The notes under the pieces are model-generated. The model was not told where the DNA came from, ran no database searches, and saw only the letters and a program-made list of their open reading frames with translations. Positions 18,026 to 26,988 of a stretch of 64,000 nt of DNA are shown piece by piece. The first letter of the stretch is position 1; each line of letters begins with the position of its first letter. Origin of the DNA: Paenibacillus spiritus (GTDB lineage: Bacteria; Bacillota; Bacilli; Paenibacillales; Paenibacillaceae); contig NZ_VYKK01000015.1 of the NCBI RefSeq assembly GCF_008710135.1, positions 124,001 to 188,000 on the forward strand, read 5' to 3'. The position numbers were made by a program, and so were the translations under genes.

Positions 18026-19439
18026 AGCTGAGGAAAAAGCGCTCCGCGACTATTTCGGCGTTCTGCCCGCCGAAAGCGGGGCCGTTCCGGACGAGGCGCT
18101 GGAACGCGCCGTCCGGTCGGGAATAGGCCGCGGGCGGGCGCGCCGAACCGCGGCCAGACGGCTGCGCGCGGCAGCCGGCGCAGCTGCGGCGGTTCTGCTG
18201 CTCCTGTTCGCCCTCCCCTGGCTGTCCGGGAGGACCGGGGAGCTGCGCAGCAGCCGGGAAGCGCCGCTGAGCTGGGGCAGCCTGGAGAAATATCGCGCGG
18301 TTGCCGAAGGCGATATTACGGTCAGCTCTGCGCTCGATTCCGGTCAGTACACCCGGATCGGATCGTCCAGCGGAGAGAAGAACGGCTATTCCTTTACCGT
18401 GGATGCGGTCATTGCCGACCGCCGGGGCATGATCGTGCTGTATACGACCGAGAACCGGACGGAGGAGAAGGTTCAAATCGGAGGCTTCCAACTGAAGGGG
18501 AAGAGCCCAAAAGCGATTTCCCTCATCTCCTATTCGGGCTGGTCGGAGGAGGAAGGGCGAATCGGCGCCGTTCCGCACCTGATCCGCATCAACTGGGCGG
18601 ACGGCTACCAGCCGAAGGGAGACTGGACGGCAAGCCTGACCATGACGCCGGATAATGCGGCGGCGCTGAGTGCGAGCAGCAGCAAATACCGGACGGTTCT
18701 GCAGGCTCCGATCAAGCTTGACCCGGCGGCGGATATCGCTTCGGGTAAAGTGCGCAGGCTGGACAAGGAACTTGTCATCGGCGGCCAGAGCCTGACGCTG
18801 GAGCAGGCGTATTACGGAACAACCGGCATTTACCTCGACTATATGTACGGCAAAGATAATTCCAAGCAGCTGTTCAGCGCGATCAAGCCGACGATCACGG
18901 AAGAGAGCGGGGGGAAGCAGCCGACGACGGAGTTGACCTCCTCCACAGAGATGTACCGGACGGACGGCGGACGGACCCTGATTTTTGAGAATGACAACCG
19001 GAATGCGAACGGAGCCATGGAGCTTCATATCCTGGGCCTTCAAGCGCTGGATAAGACGAAGCTGGACCTGGTCGTGGATACGAAGCGGCAGCGGGTGCTG
19101 CAGGGGCCGGATGACAAGCTCTCCTTCTCGGAGCAGCCTGCGGCCAAGGGTCAGCTGATTCTGTCCTATCAGCTGGGGCAGCTTATCGGCAAGGACGGCA
19201 GCAAGCAATACCTGCGCTACGGAATCAATCTGGAGGAAGACTATACAGATGGGGAAGGGAAGCGGCACCGCATGGACGCGAACCGGTCTTCTTCGTCTTA
19301 CAGCGGTTCCTCCGGGGAGGAACGGCAGGATTTTATTTATGACCTGGGCACCGCCGCAGAACTGCCGCAACCGCTGACCTTTCGAATCTCTTCTTATCCG
19401 AGTCCCGTGCTCGAAGCCAAGACGATACGGATCCGCTAG
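18018..19439 (+). CDS. Membrane-anchored DUF4179-family anti-sigma protein
   Basis: A 473-residue protein with a cytoplasmic N-terminus (1-50, Arg-rich), one TM helix (about 51-70, Ala/Leu-rich) and a long extracytoplasmic part of about 400 residues in strand-rich, Ser/Gly-rich sequence. In Paenibacillus and relatives such DUF4179 proteins are commonly encoded right after an ECF sigma factor, and are taken to hold it at the membrane. There is no classical zinc-binding anti-sigma motif (HxxxCxxC) in the N-terminus, so the mode of sigma binding is not shown. The 8-base overlap implies coupled translation. A strong terminator follows. Confidence 0.82.
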   Translation: MYEAEEKALRDYFGVLPAESGAVPDEALERAVRSGIGRGRARRTAARRLRAAAGAAAAVLLLLFALPWLSGRTGELRSSREAPLSWGSLEKYRAVAEGDITVSSALDSGQYTRIGSSSGEKNGYSFTVDAVIADRRGMIVLYTTENRTEEKVQIGGFQLKGKSPKAISLISYSGWSEEEGRIGAVPHLIRINWADGYQPKGDWTASLTMTPDNAAALSASSSKYRTVLQAPIKLDPAADIASGKVRRLDKELVIGGQSLTLEQAYYGTTGIYLDYMYGKDNSKQLFSAIKPTITEESGGKQPTTELTSSTEMYRTDGGRTLIFENDNRNANGAMELHILGLQALDKTKLDLVVDTKRQRVLQGPDDKLSFSEQPAAKGQLILSYQLGQLIGKDGSKQYLRYGINLEEDYTDGEGKRHRMDANRSSSSYSGSSGEERQDFIYDLGTAAELPQPLTFRISSYPSPVLEAKTIRIR

Positions 19440-19485
19440 CCGCATCGCCCGGAAGCCGGCCTTGGCCGGTCCCGGAACGACGCAA

Positions 19486-19526
19486 AAGCGGCCTCTGAAA
19501 CCCGAAGGTTCAGAGGCCGCTTCCTT
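19486..19526. terminator. Terminator between the anti-sigma gene and the PfpI-like gene
   Basis: A perfect 14-bp stem, AAGCGGCCTCTGAA with TTCAGAGGCCGCTT (19486-19499 and 19509-19522), around ACCCGAAGG. It lies between convergent genes. T-runs are short on both sides, so it may serve either. Confidence 0.75.
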
Positions 19527-19547
19527 CTATCTGTTACTGGATTCGCT

Positions 19548-20081
19548 TCACGATTCGCCGGAACCGGCCAGCGCATCGCAAAAGGCCTTGCCGTAAGGCG
19601 GGAGATCCGGGGGACGACGCGCCGATATAATATGACCGTCGGCCACGACCGGCTCGTCCTTCCATACGGCTCCCGCGTTCTCCATGTCGTCCCGGATGCC
19701 GGGAGTAGAGGTAACCGTCACGCCCTTCAGGATCTTGGCGGAGATCAGCACCCAGCCGGCATGGCAGATTTGTCCGATCGGCTTGCAGGCTTCGTGGAAA
19801 TCCCGAATCAGCTTCAGCACAGCGGGATAGCGGCGGATTTTGTCCGGCGCCCAGCCGCCGGGAACGAGGATGCCGTCATAATCGGCCGCATCCAGCTCGT
19901 CCCAGGAGCGGTCGGCCACGGCCGGAACGCCATATTTGCCGGTGTAGGTTGCCCCGGCTGTCGAGCCGGCCAGCACTACCTCGGCGCCTTCCTCCCGTAC
20001 CCGGTAGACCGGATACCAGAGTTCCAGATCTTCGAATTCGTCGTCTACAAGCGCAATGACTCGTTTGCCAGTAAGTCGCAT
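19548..20081 (-). CDS. DJ-1/PfpI-family protein
   Basis: A 177-residue cytoplasmic protein of the PfpI class (intracellular peptidase/glyoxalase-like/deglycase-like). The nucleophile Cys lies in the elbow GQICHAGWVL near residue 105. The conserved Glu is in VDDEFEDLELWYP near 15-18, and the PGGWAPDK loop is at about 74-81. The conserved His directly follows the Cys. The biochemical activity in this family is disputed, so no reaction is claimed. It stands alone, between two terminators. Confidence 0.88.
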   Translation of the reverse strand: MRLTGKRVIALVDDEFEDLELWYPVYRVREEGAEVVLAGSTAGATYTGKYGVPAVADRSWDELDAADYDGILVPGGWAPDKIRRYPAVLKLIRDFHEACKPIGQICHAGWVLISAKILKGVTVTSTPGIRDDMENAGAVWKDEPVVADGHIISARRPPDLPPYGKAFCDALAGSGES

Positions 20082-20245
20082 GGCGCAGCTTCACCCCTTC
20101 ATCCAATGTCAATCCAATTGTAGCAAATCGGGTCCGTGAAGTCACTCTGCGGGAGTAAGCCCTGGCTTCTGGCCGATCTGGTAAATAAAACATGATATGC
20201 AATCGGAAGGAATTGAGCGCTCTGGCGCCGAATAAATCAAGTAGT

Positions 20246-20266
20246 CCGAAAATCGCCGATTTTCGG
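20246..20266. promoter_or_regulatory. Perfect inverted repeat upstream of the zinc-ribbon gene
   Basis: CCGAAAATC-GCC-GATTTTCGG at 20246-20266, ending 29 bases before the downstream start. It has no T-run, so a DNA-binding site or mRNA hairpin is more likely than a terminator. Its partner is unknown. Confidence 0.5.
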
Positions 20267-20295
20267 CATCACCGATCAGGTCCGAGGTGTCTGTT

Positions 20296-20763
20296 ATGAG
20301 CGATTGGAGCAGGATTCAGAAGCGCTGCGGCTGCGGAGCCGCAATGATGATACATATGCATACCCTGATATATAAACGAAGAGTTCAGATCGCGGAGGTA
20401 CCGGTCTACAGCTGTGCCCGCTGCGGCATCTATGAGCCGGTGCCGATGATTCGCCAGGAATTGATGACCCTTCTGGCGGAATTGAATGAGCAGACGCCCT
20501 CCGGCAGTCTGTCCTTTGCCGAACGCTCCGAATGGGCCGCTATCGTGCGGGACACGCTAACGTCAGAAGGTGCGGGAGCAGCGGAGGAAGAAGGGTTGGG
20601 GCCGGCCATTCAGCAAGCCGTTCAGGGCCGGATTGATCTGCTGCTGGATTTGTACCGGTTCGCTTTCGCCGCAGGAGAGGCGACCTGGATGGCGGAGATC
20701 GAGCGGAGATTGTCAAGCCTTACCGGTGTGGCCTTAAATGGAATGAAAATGGAATCGAATTGA
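20296..20763 (+). CDS. YgiT/MqsA-type zinc-ribbon protein of unknown function
   Basis: A 155-residue protein. The first 50 residues hold two Cys pairs (CGCG near 9-12 and CARC near 38-41), spaced like the YgiT/MqsA zinc ribbon. The remainder, about 100 residues, is helical and acidic, with no helix-turn-helix that I can recognise. The GTG at 20287 is in frame, but AGGTG 7 bases ahead of the ATG favours 20296. It is not next to an MqsR-like toxin, so it does not look like a toxin-antitoxin pair. It may bind DNA or a partner protein. Confidence 0.75.
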   Translation: MSDWSRIQKRCGCGAAMMIHMHTLIYKRRVQIAEVPVYSCARCGIYEPVPMIRQELMTLLAELNEQTPSGSLSFAERSEWAAIVRDTLTSEGAGAAEEEGLGPAIQQAVQGRIDLLLDLYRFAFAAGEATWMAEIERRLSSLTGVALNGMKMESN

Positions 20764-20888
20764 AATATATCTGAAAAACTATTGAAAATTTTTCAGGAAT
20801 GATGGATTTTTGCGTCGAATTTTGATAGGATTAAATTAATGAAGCAACACCGTGTAGAGTAACGTCTTTGAAAGAAATTCTGAAAGGA

Positions 20889-20906
20889 AATTGAAGCGTT
20901 ATCATT
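20889..20906. promoter_or_regulatory. cre box (CcpA operator) of ccpA
   Basis: Matches the cre consensus WWTGNAARCGNWWWCAWW at 17 of 18 positions; only the fourth base (T for G) differs. It abuts and overlaps by two bases the -35 at 20905. It would let CcpA block its own promoter. Confidence 0.75.
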
Positions 20907-20933
20907 GCACAAAAGCACGAAGTGTCGTATCAT
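20905..20933 (+). promoter_or_regulatory. SigA promoter of ccpA
   Basis: -35 TTGCAC at 20905-20910, a 17-base spacer and -10 TATCAT at 20928-20933, leaving a leader of about 45 bases. Confidence 0.7.
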
Positions 20934-20981
20934 GTTTTTAATTGAATGATCGATAAAATTTATCGCAATGGAGAGAGTATA

Positions 20982-21992
20982 TTGACGGTAACCATTTACG
21001 ATGTGGCGCGAGAAGCAGGCGTATCCATGGCTACGGTATCCCGGGTTGTGAACAACAACCCGAACGTGAAGCCTCAGACCCGCAAGAAAGTATACGAAGC
21101 GATCGAGCGCTTGGGCTACCGCCCGAATGCGGTGGCGAGAGGCCTCGCCAGCAAGAAGACGACGACGGTCGGAGTGGTTATTCCCGACATTTCGAACTCG
21201 ATTTTTGCCGAAATCGCCCGCGGTATCGAGGATATCGCCAACATGTACCACTACAACATTATTCTGTGCAATGCCGACAAGCGCAAAGAGAAGGAAATCC
21301 GCGTCATCAACACGCTGCTCGAGAAGCAGGTGGACGGGCTTCTGTTCATGGGCGGCACGGTAACGGAAGAACATATTCTGGCCTTCCAGACCGCTGCGGT
21401 TCCGATTGTACTGTGTGCGACAAGCGATGAGAAGGGGCTGTATCCTTCCGTGGATATCGACCATGAGACGGCGGCCTTTGATGCAGTCAACACGCTGATC
21501 CGGCACGGACACCGCGACATCGCCATGATCAGCGGCACGCTGCAGGACCCGGCCAACGGCTACGCCCGGTTCCAGGGCTACAAGCGGGCGCTGGAAGCGG
21601 CTGGAATTGAATATCAGGAGGATCTTGTCCGCATCGGCAACTACCGGTACGAATCCGGGGTAGAAGCCATGAAGTACTTCCTGGGTCTGAAGAAGAAGCC
21701 GACGGCAATTTTTGCGGCAACGGACGAGATGGCTATCGGCGCCATTCACAGCATTCAGGATGAAGGCCTCAAGGTTCCCGGTGATTTCTCGGTGATCAGC
21801 GTGGACAACATTCGCATGGCTTCGATGGTTCGTCCGCTGCTGACGACCGTAGCCCAGCCGATGTATGACCTGGGCGCCGTGGCCATGCGTCTGCTGACGA
21901 AGCTGATGAAGAAGGAGACGGTCGATAATCCGCGGGTGATTCTGCCGCATGAGACCATTCTCCGTCTGTCTGTCAGCCATGTGAACGAATAG
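20982..21992 (+). CDS. ccpA: Catabolite control protein A
   Basis: A 336-residue LacI-family regulator, the master of carbon catabolite control in Firmicutes. With Ser46-phosphorylated HPr or Crh it binds cre boxes. The helix-turn-helix ([20 protein letters not shown], residues 2-21) and hinge ([10 protein letters not shown]) are those of CcpA. The core contains [20 protein letters not shown] and the C-terminal [11 protein letters not shown]. The start is TTG at 20982, with GGAGAG 6 bases upstream; the in-frame ATG at 20946 would add 12 unrelated residues. The gene has its own cre box. HprK is not seen here, but an HPr-like protein is encoded at 31288. Confidence 0.96.
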   Translation: MTVTIYDVAREAGVSMATVSRVVNNNPNVKPQTRKKVYEAIERLGYRPNAVARGLASKKTTTVGVVIPDISNSIFAEIARGIEDIANMYHYNIILCNADKRKEKEIRVINTLLEKQVDGLLFMGGTVTEEHILAFQTAAVPIVLCATSDEKGLYPSVDIDHETAAFDAVNTLIRHGHRDIAMISGTLQDPANGYARFQGYKRALEAAGIEYQEDLVRIGNYRYESGVEAMKYFLGLKKKPTAIFAATDEMAIGAIHSIQDEGLKVPGDFSVISVDNIRMASMVRPLLTTVAQPMYDLGAVAMRLLTKLMKKETVDNPRVILPHETILRLSVSHVNE

Positions 21993-22013
21993 GCCAAGTC
22001 GTACAAGCTTACA

Positions 22014-22041
22014 GGAAGCCCCGTTCGGGGCTTCTTTTTTT
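22014..22041 (+). terminator. Intrinsic terminator of ccpA
   Basis: GAAGCCCC and GGGGCTTC around GTTC, followed by seven T, 22 bases past the stop. The next gene starts 25 bases further on. Confidence 0.92.
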
Positions 22042-22065
22042 GAGAAAACGAAGGGGGAGACTGCC

Positions 22066-22791
22066 ATGCGTCCGAAGAGACTCGGACTGATCGGAGCAAT
22101 GGAGGAAGAAGTCCGGCTGCTGCTGGAGGAAATGAAGGAGAAGACGGAGAGCGTCCGGGCCGGTATCCGCTTCTATGAAGGACTGGTGCAAGGGCACAAA
22201 GCCGTCGTCTGTACGACGGGGGTCGGCAAGGTCAATGCTGCCGTGACCACGCAGATTCTGATCGACCGGTTCGGCGTGGATGCGGTACTGTTCACCGGTG
22301 TAGCAGGTGCGCTGCATCCGGAACTTGAAATCGGCGACCTGGTTATTTCATCAGACTGCATTCAGCACGATATGGATGCCTCGCCTCTCGGTTATTCGCC
22401 AGGGATGATTCCTTACCAGGACAACTCCGTGTTCGCTGCCGACCGGGCGCTGATTGCGCTTGCGGAAGCGGCCTGCCGGGACAGCGGCGTGCATGCCGTT
22501 ACCGGACGGGTGCTGTCCGGAGACCGGTTCATCGCCGACCGGAAGGAGGCGGCCGCTCTCCGGGAACAATTCGCGGGATGCTGCGCCGAGATGGAAGGGG
22601 CTTCCGTAGCCCAGGTCTGTTCGATGAACGAGGTGCCGTTCCTTATTCTGCGGTCGATGTCCGACCAAGCCGACGGTTCGGCAGAAATGAGCTACCGTGA
22701 ATTTACCGAGCTGGCTTCACGAAGAAGCCACGAAATTCTGATGTACATCCTGAAGCGCCTCCCGAACTTGTCCGGAACCGACGCTTTCTGA
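22066..22791 (+). CDS. mtnN: 5'-methylthioadenosine/S-adenosylhomocysteine nucleosidase
   Basis: A 241-residue cytoplasmic enzyme that cleaves adenine from MTA and SAH, clearing products of methylation and polyamine synthesis. The phosphorylase-like core shows IGAMEEEV near residue 10 and TTGVGKVNAAVTTQIL, and ends in MEGASVAQV and MSDQAD, where the catalytic Asp and the ribose-binding Glu lie. The ribosome site is GGGGGAG. It starts 25 bases past the ccpA terminator, with no clear separate promoter. In the region speA and the metH/metF fusion use the same pathway. Confidence 0.95.
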   Translation: MRPKRLGLIGAMEEEVRLLLEEMKEKTESVRAGIRFYEGLVQGHKAVVCTTGVGKVNAAVTTQILIDRFGVDAVLFTGVAGALHPELEIGDLVISSDCIQHDMDASPLGYSPGMIPYQDNSVFAADRALIALAEAACRDSGVHAVTGRVLSGDRFIADRKEAAALREQFAGCCAEMEGASVAQVCSMNEVPFLILRSMSDQADGSAEMSYREFTELASRRSHEILMYILKRLPNLSGTDAF

Positions 22792-22797
22792 CGAACA

Positions 22798-22845
22798 AGA
22801 AGGGCCGTACCGTTCAGCGTCTGCTGTAAGGTACGGCCCTTCTGC
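22798..22845. terminator. Bidirectional terminator
   Basis: A 14-bp perfect stem, AGAAGGGCCGTACC with GGTACGGCCCTTCT (22798-22811 and 22830-22843). The genes on each side converge; a T-rich flank is present on both sides but short. Confidence 0.8.
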
Positions 22846-25815
22846 TTAATCGGTGTCGACTTCGGTTCCCTCGCCGCCCGGTTGAACAATAATCATGCCG
22901 GGATCGACGGCTCCCGTCCCGGGGTCCGCGACGGTCCCGGGGTCCACGCCGGCGTCTGCGCCGGGGAGCAGGCCGCCGGGCTGTTCGCCGCTGCCCGGAG
23001 TCGGTTCTCCTTCCGGCAGCCCGAGACCCGGAGGCAGCGTGTTATCCGGGCTTGGCGAAGGTTCGGGCGTCGGGGCCCCAACCCGTTCCGACGAAGATTC
23101 ATGCCCGGCGACATCAACAGCCACGACATAGAAGATTGCGCCCGAGGAAGCCGGGGTTCCGGAGTAGAACGTAGATCCGTCTCCCGCACTCAGCACGGCC
23201 TGCTTCTGGTAGGAGACACCGTCGAGCGAACGGTACAGCCGGTAGCCGACGACATCCGCCGAATGGCTCGGCGTGAAGGTTACCACGGCTTTGCCGGTCG
23301 CATACGACACGGATACGCGGGCCGGAGCCTGCGGCGCGGCGCCGTCATCGAACCGGGGATCGACTTCGGTCGGCATGTCGGTTCTGGCATCCTCCGGCAT
23401 ATAATACTCCAGCGGCTCGTGCTCCTTCATTCCCTTGAAGGCGTCCAGAAGCTCTTTAACCAGCTCCTGAATCGGTTTGTCCCGCTTAACGACCACCTTA
23501 TCTTTCAGGAAGTCTTCCGGGGTTCCCTCCTGCGGAATATAGTTCACGCCCTTATAGGAAATATAGGTGGCTTGGGCGATTCCGTCATCACTGTCGGTCG
23601 GCACATACTTCTCATTGAAGAGGTCGGTAGTGAATTTGTCGGTAAGATCGGTCGGCAGCTTGCCGCTGTAAGCAGAGACGGTTCTTTTGACGATGCCTTC
23701 GGGCTTGCTGAACGTCTTTGTCTCAAAGAGCTCTGGTCTCCGGTCGATCACGGCGTTCATGACTTTGCTCCACAACGCCTGCGCCTGCTTGCGCTGGGTT
23801 TTGCCCTCAAGCGTGTTGATCTGTTCCTTGTATCCGACCCACATTCCGAGTGTGACATCGGGCGTGTAGCCCATGAACCACACATCGCCGTAGTTCTGGG
23901 TCGATCCGGTCTTGCCGACAATCGGAATATCCTGAAAATGCTTGTAGCTGCTCTTGACCGTACTGCCGGTTCCGTCCGTTATGACGGTACGGAGCATGTC
24001 GGTCATGAGGTAGGCGGTCTGCGGCGAGAATACCGTAGCCGGTTCCGCCTTGTGCTGGTAGACAATATGCCCGGCGGCATCGACGATCTTGTCGATCATA
24101 TAGGCATCGTTGAATACCCCGCCGTTGCCGATGGCGGAATACGCATTGGTCAGCTCTTCGACCGAGACCCCGTGGGTCAAGCCTCCGAGTACGCCGGTCT
24201 GCGCGTAGTCATCTTTGTCCTCAAGCGTTGTAATTCCCAGCTTTCGGGCGAAGGCCCAGGCGTTCTTGATGCCGACCTTCTCGTTGAACAGCTTGAGAGC
24301 CGGCAGATTGAGCGAGTTGTTCAGCGCGTAACGCGCGGTAACCAGCCCCTGATAGCGGTTATTGGCATTCTTCGGGATATGGAAGCCTTTCTCTCCGTCC
24401 TTCATGACCATCGGAGCATCGTCAAGGATGCCGGCCGGTTGAATCAACCCGGCTTCGAGAGCAGGGAGATAGGCGGCAATCGGCTTCATCGTCGAGCCCG
24501 GCTGGCGAATCATCTGCGTGGCATAGTTCATCTGCTCAATGTTGAAGTCCCGACCTTCAATCATGCCCAGAATAGCGCCGGACTTGTTATCGATCATCAT
24601 GCCGGCGGTCTGCTCCTTGCCCTTGGTTTTGCTGTCGGGCGTGAAGTTGGAGCTGTCCTCCGACACACTGTGCATCGCGGAATACACCTTCTTGTCAATC
24701 GTGGTGTACACCCGGTAGCCTCCGGTCATCAATTTCCGGCGCGCGTCTTCAAACGCCTGGGAAGAGTTGTTCGCACTCGCCGCAGACGGCGCATTCTCGG
24801 CCGCCCCGGCATCCGTATCGGACTTGGCATTCTCCATCGAGAGCAGAATGGCGGTAGCCTGACGTTCCGTTTCCAGCATCAGATAGGGGTAAGTCACATA
24901 GGCTTTTTGGGTCCGGGGAGCCAGCGATCCTTTGATATCAAAAGCCAGCGCTTCCCGATACTCTTCGGAAGTGATTTTGTTCTCCTCGAGCATCCGGCGC
25001 AGAACCAGCTGCTGGCGTTCCACCGCCCGCTTGAAGGCGGCCTCGTTGAATTCGCCCGTTCCCTTGAAGGCGGAGTAGGAGGAGGGAAGCTGAGGGAGGC
25101 CTGCCAGATAGGCGGCCTGCGCAATGTTGATCTTGTCCAGCTGATCGATGCCGAAGATACCTTTGGCGGCCGCTTTGATTCCGAACAGATTGTATCCGCT
25201 TGCCCCGTTGCCGAAGGGCACCTTGTTCAGGTAGGCGGTAATAATTTCTTCTTTGGTCAAAAAGCGCTCCAGGCGCAGAGCCAGCAAAATCTCCTTGACC
25301 TTCCGGTCTTCCGTCCGGTCCAAATTCAGAAAGACGCGGCGGGCGAGCTGCTGCGTCAGCGTACTGCCTCCGGTCTGCACCGGTTCATTCAGCAGCTTTT
25401 GCTTCACGGCGCGCAGCGTACCGCGGAAATCGACGCCGGGGTGAGTGTAGAAGTCGTTATCCTCAATCGAGACCACAGCGTCGAGAATGACCTGCGGAAT
25501 ATCCTTGTACTGAACGAGCCTGCGGTCCTCTTCGGTCCGCAGCTGGCCGATTGGCGAACCGTCGCGGAAATAAGCGAAGCCGGTAACGTCGTTCTTCTCG
25601 ATCTCTTCGTGAATCAGCTTGCCGGAGCGCACCGGATCGTCTTTCACAATGGAAGCGATATATCCGCCCACGGCGCCGCCGGCGAACAGGACTCCCATCA
25701 GGCCGAGTATGAACATCCATTTGAAGACGGAGCCCAGCCGGCGCAGCCAGGATCTTCGCCCGGGTTTCGGGGTGGGGTTAGGTTTGGCTTTCTTTTGCTT
25801 GTTGTCCTCAACCAT
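22846..25815 (-). CDS. Bifunctional class A penicillin-binding protein (PBP1A-like) with fibronectin type III tail
   Basis: A 989-residue cell-wall synthase. A cytoplasmic Lys/Pro-rich N-terminus is followed by one TM helix (about 33-55). The glycosyltransferase domain (GT51) has the catalytic Glu in SIEDNDFYTHPGVD near residue 115 and GGSTLTQQL. The transpeptidase domain has STMK in QPGSTMKPIA, SLN in NNSLNLPAL and KTGST. The C-terminus holds a fibronectin type III-like domain (about 825-910) and a Pro/Gly/Asp-rich tail (about 913-989) ending in PGGEGTEVDTD. The ATG at 25815 follows AAGGAGG; a TTG three codons upstream is too close. The tail is longer than in B. subtilis PBP1. Confidence 0.93.
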   Translation of the reverse strand: MVEDNKQKKAKPNPTPKPGRRSWLRRLGSVFKWMFILGLMGVLFAGGAVGGYIASIVKDDPVRSGKLIHEEIEKNDVTGFAYFRDGSPIGQLRTEEDRRLVQYKDIPQVILDAVVSIEDNDFYTHPGVDFRGTLRAVKQKLLNEPVQTGGSTLTQQLARRVFLNLDRTEDRKVKEILLALRLERFLTKEEIITAYLNKVPFGNGASGYNLFGIKAAAKGIFGIDQLDKINIAQAAYLAGLPQLPSSYSAFKGTGEFNEAAFKRAVERQQLVLRRMLEENKITSEEYREALAFDIKGSLAPRTQKAYVTYPYLMLETERQATAILLSMENAKSDTDAGAAENAPSAASANNSSQAFEDARRKLMTGGYRVYTTIDKKVYSAMHSVSEDSSNFTPDSKTKGKEQTAGMMIDNKSGAILGMIEGRDFNIEQMNYATQMIRQPGSTMKPIAAYLPALEAGLIQPAGILDDAPMVMKDGEKGFHIPKNANNRYQGLVTARYALNNSLNLPALKLFNEKVGIKNAWAFARKLGITTLEDKDDYAQTGVLGGLTHGVSVEELTNAYSAIGNGGVFNDAYMIDKIVDAAGHIVYQHKAEPATVFSPQTAYLMTDMLRTVITDGTGSTVKSSYKHFQDIPIVGKTGSTQNYGDVWFMGYTPDVTLGMWVGYKEQINTLEGKTQRKQAQALWSKVMNAVIDRRPELFETKTFSKPEGIVKRTVSAYSGKLPTDLTDKFTTDLFNEKYVPTDSDDGIAQATYISYKGVNYIPQEGTPEDFLKDKVVVKRDKPIQELVKELLDAFKGMKEHEPLEYYMPEDARTDMPTEVDPRFDDGAAPQAPARVSVSYATGKAVVTFTPSHSADVVGYRLYRSLDGVSYQKQAVLSAGDGSTFYSGTPASSGAIFYVVAVDVAGHESSSERVGAPTPEPSPSPDNTLPPGLGLPEGEPTPGSGEQPGGLLPGADAGVDPGTVADPGTGAVDPGMIIVQPGGEGTEVDTD

Positions 25816-25922
25816 CAACGACAATCCTCCTTTATAACGGACTTATTATAGCATAATTCGGAGAATTTGAATGCGCTTCGCAGGCGATGAGGCAGGAGGA
25901 CAGGAGAAAAGGCCAGACAGCG

Positions 25923-25953
25923 AAAAGAAGCCCCCGGCATAGCCGGAGGCTTC
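25923..25953 (-). terminator. Intrinsic terminator of rpsD
   Basis: On the minus strand GAAGCCTCCGGC pairs with GCCGGGGGCTTC (one wobble) around TAT and is followed by TTTT. Confidence 0.9.
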
Positions 25954-25983
25954 GGACCCGCATCCTCTCGGATGCCGGGCGGA

Positions 25984-26583
25984 TTAACGGTTGTAGAATT
26001 CGACGATCTGCTTCTCGTCGATGTCCTGGGACAGCTCGGAACGCTCCGGCAGGCGGATGTACTTGCCTTCCATAGCGGTGTCGGCGTATTCCAGGTATGC
26101 CGGCAGGTGATTGCGGTTCGCCAGGGCTTCCTTGATGGAAGACAGGGAACGGCTTCTCTCGCGAAGACCGATGACGTCGCCGAGGCTAACGCGGTAGGAG
26201 GCGATGTCGACCTTCTTGCCGTTAACCGTTACGTGGCCGTGGGAGACCAGCTGACGGGCGCCGGCGCGGGAGTTCGCAAATCCGAGACGGTATACGAGGT
26301 TGTCCAGACGGCTCTCAAGCAGGAACATGAAGTTCTCGCCCGCGATACCCTGCATCTTCTGTGCATGCTCGAACAGCGTGCGGAACTGCTTCTCGCCAAG
26401 ACCGTACATGTGGCGCAGCTTCTGCTTCTCTTGCAGCTGCATGCCGTAGTTGCTGATCTTTCTGCGCTGGTTGGCGCCATGCTGTCCCGGAGGGAATGGG
26501 CGCTTCAGGTCTTTGCCTGTGCCGCTCAGGGAGATTCCCAGCCGGCGGCTGAGTTTGAATTTAGGACCGGTGTAACGTGCCAT
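25984..26583 (-). CDS. rpsD: 30S ribosomal protein S4
   Basis: A 199-residue primary rRNA-binding protein of the small subunit. Its identity is given by the start [16 protein letters not shown], the RPFPPGQHG stretch, [12 protein letters not shown] and the S4 RNA-binding domain ([23 protein letters not shown] near residues 92-112). The N-terminal zinc-type Cys cluster of some S4 proteins is absent (the C- form). In Bacillus this gene is separate from the alpha operon and autoregulated; the long structured leader here fits that. It is the single gene of its transcript, ending in a clear terminator. Confidence 0.98.
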   Translation of the reverse strand: MARYTGPKFKLSRRLGISLSGTGKDLKRPFPPGQHGANQRRKISNYGMQLQEKQKLRHMYGLGEKQFRTLFEHAQKMQGIAGENFMFLLESRLDNLVYRLGFANSRAGARQLVSHGHVTVNGKKVDIASYRVSLGDVIGLRERSRSLSSIKEALANRNHLPAYLEYADTAMEGKYIRLPERSELSQDIDEKQIVEFYNR

Positions 26584-26806
26584 GTTATAGTAGACTCCTT
26601 TTTACATGAAATTCTTCAGGGCTCTATTTGCGCCGCTTTTCGTATAAGGCGGCACTGTCCGAACGGACGGCCGCACTGAGGGAGAAGTTCAGCCGCTGCT
26701 CCTTCAGTAACAAAATGCGTGAGGGTGACACAACGTTACGCCCAATGCAGACTGATACAGTCTTGCTCAACAATAAATATTATATGAAATACCATGATGA
26801 AGTCAA
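26584..26806 (-). promoter_or_regulatory. rpsD promoter and structured leader (candidate S4 autoregulatory RNA)
   Basis: On the minus strand, -35 TTGACT (26806-26801), a 16-base spacer and -10 TATAAT (26784-26779) give a leader of about 190 bases. It carries several hairpins: GCAGACTG/CAGTCTTGC near 26747-26766 (one bulge), GTCC/GGAC at 26657-26668, and GCCGCTTT with AAGGCGGC at 26632-26653. This resembles the autogenously controlled rpsD leader of B. subtilis in place and size; homology of structure is inferred. Together with the bases to the diguanylate cyclase start, it fills the 26584-26988 gap, which has no other gene that I can see. Confidence 0.55.
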
Positions 26807-26988
26807 GCAAATCCAAGCCAAATCAAAATTAATATTGACGATAGTTCTAAGGGCCTAAAAAAAAATCCCGATTCTACCGAAAATATAATGCAAGGGAATA
26901 TGAGAAAGAGTAAAATATGGTTAATTGCTAGTGTACGGTTTGCATGAACTCGCAGGGTTTGAAATTGAAGGTAAAGGGGAACCTCTTT

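Noticed and set aside
20296..20763. Zinc-ribbon protein as an MqsA antitoxin
   Set aside because: No MqsR-like or other toxin gene lies beside it, and the DNA-binding C-terminal domain of MqsA is absent.
22882..25851. A 989-codon open frame on the plus strand opposite the class A PBP
   Set aside because: It mirrors the PBP gene codon for codon, is rich in Arg/Gly/His, has no ribosome site and no family likeness. High GC removes stops on the opposite strand.
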